Source: Lewinellaceae bacterium
GTDB lineage: Bacteria > Bacteroidota > Bacteroidia > Chitinophagales > Saprospiraceae
Direction of reading: 5' to 3'
DNA: 41,029 nt
Assembly: GCA_020636445.1 (NCBI GenBank)
Contig: JACJXV010000033.1
Coordinates: 1-41,029, forward strand
The notes beneath the pieces are model-generated. The model saw nothing but the letters and a program-made list of their open reading frames with translations, had not been told where the DNA came from and did no database searches. Shown here piece by piece: positions 33,049 to 41,005 of the stretch (position 1 is its first letter; each line of letters begins with the position of its first letter). Position numbers and translations under genes: made by a program.

Positions 33049-35283
33049 CTACTTTTCTGGTAAATACCGGTTGAGTAATGCCATAAATGTTGGCAGTTCC
33101 CGCACGGAAGCCAGGTCCTCATCGGTAAGCATGTGTTCCCGATCTGAAAATCCTTTTTGCAAGGCTTTTTCCAACCACTCTAAGGCCGTAGGAGCCTTTT
33201 GTTGTAAGGCAAACAAACAAGCCAGGTCATAATATCCATCCGGATCATCGGGTTCCATTCTGATGTACTTTTGCATGGCCGCTTCGCCGGCTGGCCAATC
33301 CCCTAAGCGCATATAGATTTGCCCCAAATAATAAAAACCATAAGGGTAATCCGGGTCAACTTCCGCAGCCTTCTTGAAATAGGGAATAGCGCGTTGGGGA
33401 TCAAGGGTAATAAAAATCAACCCCAGGTTGTTATAAGCACCCCCATCTTCAGGTTCCCTTTGTGCATATTCTAAAAAGTATTTTTCAGCAAAAGCAGTAC
33501 TATCTAAGATCCGATAAATATAGCCCAGATTATACCAGGCATTGTGATATTCAGGGTCAAGTTTTGTTACCTGCAGGTAATGTTTGATGGCTTCAGGATA
33601 ATCTTCAAGCCACATTTTACTTACGGCGTAATTGTAGTGAGCCAAGGCCACCGTTGAATCCAGTGCTAATGATTTAGCACCCCATGCAGCCCCTTGCTGA
33701 TAATCACGCCCATCATTGTACATGCCATTCAGGTTGATCATGGGTAAGGTCCATTTCGGGGAGGTTTCCAGCGCCCTTTTCAAGTACACAGCAGCAGAGT
33801 CCCGCTGCTGGAGGCGCCACCAAATCAGGCCTATTTCGTTATAGGCATAGACGGCAGTAGAATCGAAACGCAGGGTTTTCCGTAACGCATCCAACGCTTG
33901 CCGGTAGGCCGCCTCTGTTGGTTCCCGGTCGGCTGCCAACCGCTGATTTAGTCCGGAAAAATACCACTGCTTGGCCCGCACCTGATTGTAAGTAATATGA
34001 TCTTCCCCTAACAGATCCGCACTGGTGGCCAAATACTGTGGGTATTTTGTGTACCGTGGGTCATAGTCCCAGCGCCGCCGTAGCTCTTTCGGGTCTGTAG
34101 ACAGGTAATCGAAAATCGCTCCCTGCGCTTCTTGTTCAAGCGCACCAGCCAAATTGCTGCGCATTTCAGGTTGTTTGCCTTGTAATTCAGGACGTTTTAG
34201 TGCACGCTGGTACAATGCGAAAGCCGAACGCTCAACGGGTTCGAGCAGGTCACCCCGGGCAATTGCCTGCTGAAAAGCCATAAGCAATTCCTGCCCGGTA
34301 GTGTCAGGGGCTTTCGATCGCACAGCCATGGCCTTGGCATCAGTCGTCGTCTCACGCCTTTGTCGTACAGCTGCCAAGGTTGCAACATCCACGGTGGCAA
34401 GTAATGTTTCATCATTGCCCCCTAATATTTGGGGCCTTTGCGGATTAGGCTTAGCGGCAGTGTAAACCTCATCTTCCAGATAGCGCTTTAATTCGAATAA
34501 GGTTACTTCGCCATTATCATCACTATCGGCTAAACCCTTTAATCCATCGACGAGGAAATACGAAAAAACGCCACGACCACCTCCCCATTGTTCGCCCTCA
34601 ACGGAGAACTGATCAGCTTTGCAGGAAAGGATAAGGATTTCCTTATTAAACTGATCGGAAAGCACCTTGATTGTTGCCTGGGAACCGCCTATATCGCTGC
34701 CCGCCAGTTTGCCCGCATGACAAGCATCCGTAATCAGCATGACCTGCGTTTCTTTCTCCGTACTCAATTTCAGTAATATCCTCTTAAGCAGATCAATCTG
34801 AACGGCACCACCCACCGGATACATGGCGGGCAGGACCTCATAATTCAGGAGATAGGAAAACCCGGATATCGTTTCCATATCACCGTGCCCGGAAAAGTAA
34901 ATGATAGCGCGATCCCCAGGTTGGCATTCCTGAACCAACCAGGTTAGCTCACGGAACATATTCACGGCAGTAGCCTGCTCATTAACCATCAGTTTAATAT
35001 CAGCCGCCGGAATGTTACCCCCAGCAGGTGATTGCAAAAAGGCAGCAAATTCTTTTGCATCCCGATCCGCAAACCGCAAATCGGAAATATTCGCATAATC
35101 GGAAATCCCCACGATGACGGCACGTGTGCTCCCCTCTTTTATCAGCGGCTTAATCTGAGCAATTCCGGAAGTTCCCGCAATCACCAGGACAGTAGCCACC
35201 CAAAGGGGCAGCAGCCCGGACAGTATATCCCACGGTTGCTTATTCCCATTATTAGAAGCTTTCATAATCCTTGGTTTTCTCAT
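33049..35283 (-). CDS. Caspase-like peptidase with EF-hand loop and TPR repeats
   Basis: A 744-residue membrane-anchored or exported protein. Seen: an N-terminal hydrophobic segment (~20-42, ending GIAQ). A peptidase C14 domain spans about 52-300 with catalytic His133 in YFSGHGD and Cys188 in ITDACHAGK. An exact EF-hand calcium loop, DSDDNGEVTLFE, lies at residues 253-264 next to the ELKRYL helix. From about 340 to the end the protein is helical with tandem TPRs (AVYAYNEIGLIWWRLQQRD, HNAWYNLGYIYRILD, GAYNNLGLIFITLD, YGFYYLGQIYMRLGD). A second possible start (Met7, 35265) exists. It is divergent from the second M48-TPR gene with a 147-base shared gap. The EF loop suggests Ca2+ control, which is inference. 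Confidence 0.9.
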   Translation of the reverse strand: MRKPRIMKASNNGNKQPWDILSGLLPLWVATVLVIAGTSGIAQIKPLIKEGSTRAVIVGISDYANISDLRFADRDAKEFAAFLQSPAGGNIPAADIKLMVNEQATAVNMFRELTWLVQECQPGDRAIIYFSGHGDMETISGFSYLLNYEVLPAMYPVGGAVQIDLLKRILLKLSTEKETQVMLITDACHAGKLAGSDIGGSQATIKVLSDQFNKEILILSCKADQFSVEGEQWGGGRGVFSYFLVDGLKGLADSDDNGEVTLFELKRYLEDEVYTAAKPNPQRPQILGGNDETLLATVDVATLAAVRQRRETTTDAKAMAVRSKAPDTTGQELLMAFQQAIARGDLLEPVERSAFALYQRALKRPELQGKQPEMRSNLAGALEQEAQGAIFDYLSTDPKELRRRWDYDPRYTKYPQYLATSADLLGEDHITYNQVRAKQWYFSGLNQRLAADREPTEAAYRQALDALRKTLRFDSTAVYAYNEIGLIWWRLQQRDSAAVYLKRALETSPKWTLPMINLNGMYNDGRDYQQGAAWGAKSLALDSTVALAHYNYAVSKMWLEDYPEAIKHYLQVTKLDPEYHNAWYNLGYIYRILDSTAFAEKYFLEYAQREPEDGGAYNNLGLIFITLDPQRAIPYFKKAAEVDPDYPYGFYYLGQIYMRLGDWPAGEAAMQKYIRMEPDDPDGYYDLACLFALQQKAPTALEWLEKALQKGFSDREHMLTDEDLASVRELPTFMALLNRYLPEK

Positions 35284-35318
35284 GTCAAAAGGGGGTCTAT
35301 TAGATGCAATACGCTGTC

Positions 35319-35347
35319 CGGAGTTAATATAACGACCACGGAGTTAA
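35319..35347. promoter_or_regulatory. Direct repeats CGGAGTTAA in divergent promoter
   Basis: CGGAGTTAA occurs at 35319-35327 and again at 35339-35347, start to start 20 bases, about two helical turns, between the caspase-TPR and M48-TPR genes. Paired GTT-containing direct repeats at two turns resemble LytTR-type regulator sites. This is a suggestion only, based on spacing. Confidence 0.35.
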
Positions 35348-35430
35348 AACAATTATATTGAATAATAGGTCGATAAACCCTAACTTACAAGAAATATCGA
35401 CTAATCCTAGCACCATAAATCCAATATGCT

Positions 35431-37059
35431 ATGTCCTGCCTACGAATTTATGGAGTAGTACTTTTATCAGTACTCCTCACACCTGCTTTATCTGCACAAT
35501 TTGCATTCGCGACCAATAGCTCCAGTGCGGCCAATGCGCCTCAAATAAAAGAGGGACCCAAATTTAAGGTAGCGCAAAAAGTCTACCAGGATCTAATGCA
35601 GGCTCGCGGCGATTTTCGTATGCCTGTGCCCACATTTATCATGAACCGTGGAGAGGAACAGGTAGCCTTTGCCAATCCTTCTGAGATGATTGTTGGCTTA
35701 GAAGAAAAAGCCTATAACGTTTGTCGCAGTTTTGGTGCAGATTCCCTGAATGCCCTGGCGATGCTTATGGGGCATGAAGCTACCCACTATTACGAAAAAC
35801 ACGCCTGGCGACAGGGTTTTGCATGGCGCAACCGAGACCTTGCAGTTGGCCTATCACTGGATTCCCTGCAGGATAAGATGGCCAATGAGACCGAAGCCGA
35901 CTATCTGGGTGGTTTTTTAGCTTATTCGGCCGGTTATGGCGTATTCGATAAAGGAGCCGAATTCATTGATAAAATATATGATGCTTACGGACTTAAACAA
36001 AAACCACCTCCGGATTACCCTTCCCTTGCTGAGCGGAAAGCCCTGACGCAACGTTCTGGGGAAAGGCTTAAACAACTGGTTAGTTTGTTTGACGCTGCCA
36101 ATATCATGGTTGCCATCGGCCAGTATAAAATGGCCGCTGACTTTTACGAACGGGTACTCCTGGATTATCAGAGCCAGCGACTCTACAATAACGCTGGCGT
36201 GATTAAGCTACTGGATGGACTGGACTGCTTCACTGCTCAAGAGTTAGGTCACTACCGCTACCCCATCGAACTCGACCTGGAATTCAGCCCAAATAGCAAA
36301 GGAGAAAGTTCTGGATACGCAGAAAAAAAAGACCGCCTGCTACATGAAGCTATTCACTTGTTTGACCAGGCAATTAGTCTCGATCCGGACTATGCCCCTG
36401 CCTACTTAAATAAAGCTATCGCTTACTTATTACTGGACGATATTCCCCGTGCCCTGGCTTACGTTTCACTGGAAGCATTACCCCGGGCAGAAGCGCAAAA
36501 AAAGGCAAAGGTCATTGAAGATTGTAAAATCCTTCATGGCCTGATAGCCGTCAAGAGCAATAATTTACCCGAGGCTAAGAAACAATTCCAGGAGCTGGCT
36601 GCCAAAAACACACTGGCTAAATACAACCTTTCCGTTGCTGAAGGGAATATTCCAGAACCCGAATTAGCTCCTTCCAGCTTGTTTTCGCTAAAAATTGAAC
36701 GCATTGACGGGGTGAACATTGCCACCTTTAGTGATGGTTTTGATCAAAAGCTAACACAAACAGTTGGTTCCGGATACAAATACAACCAACTCAATAAGCC
36801 AGGTTCCAAAGTCATTTTTATTGAAGACCGCGTTGGAACAGGCAGTTTTTTATACCAAATAACGAATACCGATTACAAGGAAGCCACTGCAAGAGGGATC
36901 AAGATTGGCGATGATCGAGAAAAGGTCAAAAGCCAGTACAAAGACCCCAAGCGGGAGGTGCAAACCACCCGCGGGGACATTATGGTATACGACAAGATTA
37001 TGTTCTTTATGCAGAATGGCAAAGTAGAGAAATGGGTTAATTACCTATTGCCGGAATAA
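35431..37059 (+). CDS. Exported M48-like metallopeptidase with TPR-like repeats, paralogue 2
   Basis: A 542-residue paralogue of the protein at 29462, same architecture throughout. Seen: a signal peptide (MSCLRIYGVVLLSVLLTPALSAQ). The zinc motif HEATH has H115, E116 and H119, with NETEADYLGG giving the probable ligand E153. Shared landmarks are GLEEKAYNVCRSFGADSL before the motif and YYEKHAW after it. Helical TPR-like repeats span ~205-410, with DQAISLDPDYAPAYLNKAIA. The BamE-like C-terminus has GIKIGDDREKVKSQY. It diverges from the caspase-TPR gene and ends before an intrinsic terminator. The two M48-TPR copies sit either side of the caspase gene, which suggests duplication together with the module. 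Confidence 0.8.
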   Translation: MSCLRIYGVVLLSVLLTPALSAQFAFATNSSSAANAPQIKEGPKFKVAQKVYQDLMQARGDFRMPVPTFIMNRGEEQVAFANPSEMIVGLEEKAYNVCRSFGADSLNALAMLMGHEATHYYEKHAWRQGFAWRNRDLAVGLSLDSLQDKMANETEADYLGGFLAYSAGYGVFDKGAEFIDKIYDAYGLKQKPPPDYPSLAERKALTQRSGERLKQLVSLFDAANIMVAIGQYKMAADFYERVLLDYQSQRLYNNAGVIKLLDGLDCFTAQELGHYRYPIELDLEFSPNSKGESSGYAEKKDRLLHEAIHLFDQAISLDPDYAPAYLNKAIAYLLLDDIPRALAYVSLEALPRAEAQKKAKVIEDCKILHGLIAVKSNNLPEAKKQFQELAAKNTLAKYNLSVAEGNIPEPELAPSSLFSLKIERIDGVNIATFSDGFDQKLTQTVGSGYKYNQLNKPGSKVIFIEDRVGTGSFLYQITNTDYKEATARGIKIGDDREKVKSQYKDPKREVQTTRGDIMVYDKIMFFMQNGKVEKWVNYLLPE

Positions 37060-37127
37060 ATTATCAGGGGCACAAGTGCCGGTATTTCAAGCATGCCAGT
37101 TTAAAGCAATCTTCACAAGATACTGGC

Positions 37128-37164
37128 CGATGGGGTTTGGGAATGTCCTAAACCCCATCGTTTT
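37128..37164 (+). terminator. Intrinsic terminator after M48-TPR gene
   Basis: CGATGGGGTTT pairs with AAACCCCATCG around a short interior, followed by TTTT. It lies 69 bases after the M48-TPR stop codon and before the patatin gene, so it separates the two transcription units. Confidence 0.8.
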
Positions 37165-37230
37165 AAGGGGAACATATTTTCCTGTGGGTTTCTTCGTTTT
37201 ACCAGATAAGGACATTTAAATTTCACCTTG

Positions 37231-37998
37231 ATGGCAAAGAAAAAAACGGGGTTAGTACTTTCCGGTGGCGGCGTGCGAGGCGTAGCACACATTGGCGTTT
37301 TAAAAGCCCTCAGCGAGCACCAAATCACTATAGACATCGTAGCCGGTGCCAGCGCAGGTGCTATCGTGGGAGCCTTTTTTTCAGCAGGCTACACCTGGAA
37401 AGAAATTCTTGCCTTTTTTAAAGAAACTTCTTTTTTTAAGGTGTCCCATTATGCGTTTGGAAAGCCAGGCTTTATTGATTCCGAAAAATTTGCCAAAACA
37501 TTGCATGAGTACTTTCCGGAAGATGATTTTCAGGCACTGAAGAAACCTCTTTTTGTCTCCGCTACCGATATCCTGAAAGGGAAAAGTGAACTATTTTCCA
37601 GCGGCCCGCTCGTTTCTGCAATACTAGCCTCAGCCGCATTTCCAGTGGTACTTACACCCGTTCAGCGTGATGGAAAACTCTATGCCGATGGGGGTATCCT
37701 CAATAATTTCCCCGTTGAGCCCATCCGTCCGGAAGTGGAGCAACTTATTGGCGTACTGGTCAACCCGCTTCCTGAAGTAGAAATTTCTGATATTAAAAAT
37801 TCAATGGATGTATTGGAACGTGCCTACGAACTGAGCATCGCCAAGCAGTCGGTAGATAAACTGGATCAATGTGATATAGTGATCTACCCACAAGATCTGG
37901 AACAAATCTATACGTTTGATACCCGGCAAATCGACCGGGTCTTTGACATTGGCTACCAGGCAGGAATCCAAGCGCTGGAAAAATGGCCTGGCAGCTAA
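37231..37998 (+). CDS. Patatin-like phospholipase (RssA type)
   Basis: A 255-residue serine hydrolase of the bacterial patatin family. Seen: oxyanion glycine-rich motif SGGGVRG near residue 10, nucleophile Ser41 in GASAG and catalytic Asp153 in DGGILNNFPVE, so the Ser-Asp dyad is complete. There is no signal peptide; it is probably cytoplasmic or membrane-associated. The length fits the compact RssA/YchK-like group. The ATG at 37231 is used rather than the TTG three bases before. It stands alone after a terminator and is not obviously linked with the caspase module upstream. Natural substrate unknown. Confidence 0.92.
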   Translation: MAKKKTGLVLSGGGVRGVAHIGVLKALSEHQITIDIVAGASAGAIVGAFFSAGYTWKEILAFFKETSFFKVSHYAFGKPGFIDSEKFAKTLHEYFPEDDFQALKKPLFVSATDILKGKSELFSSGPLVSAILASAAFPVVLTPVQRDGKLYADGGILNNFPVEPIRPEVEQLIGVLVNPLPEVEISDIKNSMDVLERAYELSIAKQSVDKLDQCDIVIYPQDLEQIYTFDTRQIDRVFDIGYQAGIQALEKWPGS

Positions 37999-38049
37999 GC
38001 TAGTGCTTTGTCAAGACTGAAAATAAAGGCTGGATAGTTATTGGGGGAA

Positions 38050-38115
38050 GAGAAACGAGAAACGAGAAATCAGCCCGACTGCGTCGGGGTAAAAAACCAG
38101 GCACCAGACCCAAAC
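38050..38115. repeat. Two heptanucleotide repeat patches
   Basis: GAGAAAC-GAGAAAC-GAGAAAT lies at 38050-38070. After a CCCGAC/GTCGGG hairpin, degenerate heptads AACCAGG-CACCAGA-CCCAAAC occupy 38095-38115. They lie in the gap between the patatin gene and the convergent DUF4199 gene. Confidence 0.65.
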
Positions 38116-38273
38116 AGCGGGTAAACCCTCCATAGGCGGGTAAACTTTGGTTTGGCCCATCCCTGCGGTCTGAAGACCGGCCAATGCTCCGCTTGGAATC
38201 AAAAGATTCCTGCGAACAGTAGATGGCGTCTTTTCGGCGACGCTGTATCTTTAACTTCTTAATTGACACAGCA
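38116..38273. other. Gene-free stretch beside the DUF4199 stop
   Basis: GCGGGTAAAC occurs twice about 20 bases apart (near 38117 and 38137). Small hairpins are visible further right, for example GCGTC/GACGC near 38226-38243. The short frames here have no coding character. Confidence 0.35.
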
Positions 38274-38750
38274 TTAGGCCTTCCGGACAAAAAAAGCAAC
38301 AATGGCCGATGTTACCAGGCCCATTACCAGCGCTCCGATCATGCTCTGCCAGATATAACTACCCAGGCTGAAATAAGCCTCCGCAGCTTCCTTTGTTAAT
38401 TTGCCTTCGCGCACAGCATAGGAAATAGCATTCGGAAAAAACTCCGGCGTAATCACTTTGTGGGTAATATACTGCGAAAGCGGACTGAAAATAGCCACCA
38501 GTACACTGATCACGATGCCACTAATGAACCCTTGCTGCCAGGTCATTTTTCCACCGAAAAAATGATCCCGCTTGTCGCGCAGGGCAACCACATACAATCC
38601 TATAGCCAATAAGGCAAAGAGATTGGTGTAAATAGGGTGCTGGGCAATTTTGTCACCATGCCACCCCATTAGTCTTTCAAAGACCATCCAAACCAGGGCC
38701 ACTGCCATAAAAATGACTGCCCATTTAAGTTCAATCCGCCAGTTTTTCAT
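38274..38750 (-). CDS. DUF4199 family membrane protein
   Basis: A 158-residue protein with four predicted membrane helices, matching the DUF4199 family widespread in Bacteroidota. Seen: helix 1 at ~8-27, helix 2 at ~42-58 (LFALLAIGLYVVALRDKRD), the FFGGKMTWQQGFISGIVISVLVAIF block that is the family's best-known feature, and a C-terminal helix at ~132-155. The middle has a polar loop with PEFFPNAI. Function is unknown for the family. It is transcribed alone, with an exact promoter box 59 bases upstream and a palindrome beyond it. Confidence 0.88.
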   Translation of the reverse strand: MKNWRIELKWAVIFMAVALVWMVFERLMGWHGDKIAQHPIYTNLFALLAIGLYVVALRDKRDHFFGGKMTWQQGFISGIVISVLVAIFSPLSQYITHKVITPEFFPNAISYAVREGKLTKEAAEAYFSLGSYIWQSMIGALVMGLVTSAIVAFFVRKA

Positions 38751-38809
38751 TAGTGTTCTGTTTTAAAATGAAGACCTCAGGTGCTGTTAGGGAGTAGCTT
38801 TTACTGAGA

Positions 38810-38817
38810 CAAAGCTA
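38810..38817 (-). promoter_or_regulatory. Promoter -7 box TAGCTTTG (minus strand)
   Basis: Read on the minus strand this is an exact TAnnTTTG match, 59 bases upstream of the DUF4199 start. The palindrome at 38839-38862 covers the region where the -33 element should be. Confidence 0.5.
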
Positions 38818-38838
38818 ATTTGCGTGTAAAAATAAACA

Positions 38839-38862
38839 TTTTGTGTTTTAAAATACACAAAA
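38839..38862. promoter_or_regulatory. Palindrome TTTTGTGT-N8-ACACAAAA
   Basis: An exact 8-base inverted repeat with an AT-rich 8-base spacer, centred near 38850. It lies just upstream of the DUF4199 -7 box, in the usual place for an operator. The regulator is unknown; the nearest plus-strand gene is livM. Confidence 0.45.
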
Positions 38863-39072
38863 CACCGTTTTTGTTCTGCAAAATTATTATTTGCCTATTT
38901 GGTTAAACACCATAAAATCACCCTAAAAAGCTTCAATAACTAAAATAATTACCCAGCTTTAACAAATAGTCGTATTTTAATCCATACATGGTTAATGAGG
39001 AATTTCCCACACCCCTGACTAGCTGCAGGGCAAGCAAACCTTAACTCTGCGTACAATCAAGTCGGAATCATT
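38863..39072. other. Upstream region of livM
   Basis: AT-rich sequence without a gene, presumed to carry the livM promoter. No clear -7 box is found. The 322-base gap as a whole (38751-39072) holds only the promoter and palindrome described here. Confidence 0.35.
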
Positions 39073-40119
39073 ATGGATTTAAAGCGTGATTACTTTGAGG
39101 ACTTAAGACTAATCACCTCCCGTTCCCAGGCCATTTGGGTAGGGCTTCTACTAGTGGGAGTTATGTTACTTCCTCTTTTTGTTAAGTCGTATTTACTTAC
39201 CATGGTGGAACTCGTGGCGATCAACATTATCGTCGCGCTGGGCTTAAACTTGCTGGTTGGTAATACGGGCCAGATTTCATTAGGCCACAATGGTTTTGTT
39301 GCGCTGGGAGCATACACATTGGTTTTGTTGCTCAAAATTGAGGTGCCGTTTCCGCTTGCGCTCCTGGCAGGAGGAGGAATTGCTTCTCTTTTTGGTGCCC
39401 TCCTCGGGTTACCTTCCTTGCGGCTGGAGGGTCCTTATCTGGCTATTGCTACCTTGGGGTTTGGGTTAGCTGTTATGGTTTTGATTGGGCGGGCCGATTT
39501 TCTGGGCGGTCGAATGGGCTTATCGGTACCCCGCATTTCCTTGAAATGGACGGGGTTATCGTATGACCGGGCACTTTATTATCTGATCATTGGCTTAGCC
39601 ATTTTTTTTACTATTGCCACGCATAGCCTGGTAAAAAGCCGCGTTGGGCGGGCTTTTCAAGCCATACGGGATAGCGACATCGCCGCTGCAGCTATTGGTA
39701 TCCATCTCGCAAAATATAAAACCCTGAGTTTTGCTATCAGTGCGTTTTTTGCCGGTATTGCCGGAGGGTTAATGGCATTGTACCTGAATTTTATTAACCC
39801 CACCTTGTTTTCCTTCGTCATGTCCATCAATTTTTTGGCCATGATAGTTTTAGGAGGACTGGGGACTATAACGGGCTCTGTTCTGGGGGCAATAGTGCTG
39901 ACCTTGCTCACCTTACAGCTAAATTCCATTGCTGAACTTCCGGGGATAGGCCCGGGTTTAGTTGCTTTTTCTGAAAAATTTATGACGGTAGCCGGGCTGC
40001 CTAATCTAACCTGGATTTGCACCGGCCTGGTACTTATCCTGATAATTATCTTCGAGCCGCTGGGCCTTTTTGGCATCTGGATGCGCATCAAATGGTATTG
40101 GAAAACCTGGCCTTTTTAA
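39073..40119 (+). CDS. livM: Branched-chain amino acid ABC transporter permease LivM
   Basis: Inner-membrane permease of the Leu/Ile/Val importer family (type I ABC importer, HAAT group). Seen: 348 residues, about nine membrane helices, and family signatures NLLVGNTGQISLGHNGFVA near residue 60, LRLEGPYLAIATLGFG near 118 and LGGLGTITGSVLGAIV. The EAA-like cytoplasmic loop is GRAFQAIRDSDIAAAAIGI near 195, where the ATPase docks. It is 10 bases upstream of livH, so they are co-transcribed. The order livM-livH differs from the common livH-livM. Substrate may be amino acids, urea or amides; it cannot be told from the permease. Confidence 0.93.
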   Translation: MDLKRDYFEDLRLITSRSQAIWVGLLLVGVMLLPLFVKSYLLTMVELVAINIIVALGLNLLVGNTGQISLGHNGFVALGAYTLVLLLKIEVPFPLALLAGGGIASLFGALLGLPSLRLEGPYLAIATLGFGLAVMVLIGRADFLGGRMGLSVPRISLKWTGLSYDRALYYLIIGLAIFFTIATHSLVKSRVGRAFQAIRDSDIAAAAIGIHLAKYKTLSFAISAFFAGIAGGLMALYLNFINPTLFSFVMSINFLAMIVLGGLGTITGSVLGAIVLTLLTLQLNSIAELPGIGPGLVAFSEKFMTVAGLPNLTWICTGLVLILIIIFEPLGLFGIWMRIKWYWKTWPF

Positions 40120-40129
40120 ATCACCGTCT

Positions 40130-41005
40130 ATGCTATTACAACTTTTACTCAGCAGTCTGATCGCTGGTTGTATATATGCCTTGATGGCATTGGCCATGAG
40201 TATCACCTATAAGGCCTCCGAAATTCCCAATTTCGCGCAGGGCGAGATGAGTATGTTTTCGACATACCTCGCTTTTACCTTACTGAATACATTAGGTTGG
40301 CCTCCTTATTTGGCTTTTCTGATGGCTTTAGGGTTGGCATTTGCACTCGGGCTGTTTTTGGAATTTATCCTGATCCGGAGAGCCAAAGATCCGACACCCC
40401 TTAGTTTTATCATTATCACCATTGGTTTTCAGATGGTCCTTTACGGTTTGGCTGGCTGGAAGTGGGGCCCGGAACAACGACGATTGGACCTGCCTTTTGA
40501 AGAATCCAGGGTTATTATCGAATGGGGAGAAATAACGCTAACTCAACTTAACCTGGTAACCCTGGTGATTACCGCAGGGATGGTGGTTTTGCTCTATCTC
40601 CTCCTGCAGCATACCCGCCTGGGCCTGGCCATGAAAGCAAGCCAGCAGAATGCCCTGGCAGCACGCGCCAACGGCGTACCCACCAACCGCGTGTTGGGTT
40701 TTTCTTTTGGCCTCAGCGCTTTGGTTGGCGGACTGGCAGGGCTATTGGTCGCGCCCCTGTTAACACTTGATCCTGCCATGATGTGGGACCCTCTTCTCAA
40801 GGGTTTTGCAGCTGCCGTACTTGGGGGGATGAAAAGCCTGCCTGGTGTTTTCATTGGCGCTTTATTGTTGGCAGTGCTGGAAAACCTATTTGGTTTTTAC
40901 ATCTCCATAGAATTCAAATCCGTAGTAGCATTTTCAATCATTGTCTTGATTTTGTTTTTTAAACCTGCAGGCCTTTTTGGCCGCCATTATGTACGCAAGG
41001 TATAA
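40130..41005 (+). CDS. livH: Branched-chain amino acid ABC transporter permease LivH
   Basis: The second permease of the same importer. Seen: 291 residues, about eight membrane helices, and the signatures YKASEIPNFAQGEMSMF near residue 25 and AAVLGGMKSLPGVFIGALLL near the end. The EAA-like loop is LAMKASQQNALAARANGV near 170. The frame is open from 40070, but the ATG at 40130 is chosen because the first helix (MLLQLLLSSLIAGCIYALMAL) begins there and the longer start would overlap livM. The stop lies 24 bases from the right edge. livG, livF and the binding-protein gene are not in the window and probably follow. Confidence 0.93.
   Translation: MLLQLLLSSLIAGCIYALMALAMSITYKASEIPNFAQGEMSMFSTYLAFTLLNTLGWPPYLAFLMALGLAFALGLFLEFILIRRAKDPTPLSFIIITIGFQMVLYGLAGWKWGPEQRRLDLPFEESRVIIEWGEITLTQLNLVTLVITAGMVVLLYLLLQHTRLGLAMKASQQNALAARANGVPTNRVLGFSFGLSALVGGLAGLLVAPLLTLDPAMMWDPLLKGFAAAVLGGMKSLPGVFIGALLLAVLENLFGFYISIEFKSVVAFSIIVLILFFKPAGLFGRHYVRKV

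Noticed and set aside
39657..40091. 144-codon minus-strand frame opposite livM
   Set aside because: It is a shadow of the permease gene; the Ile/Pro/Ser-rich translation has no family features.
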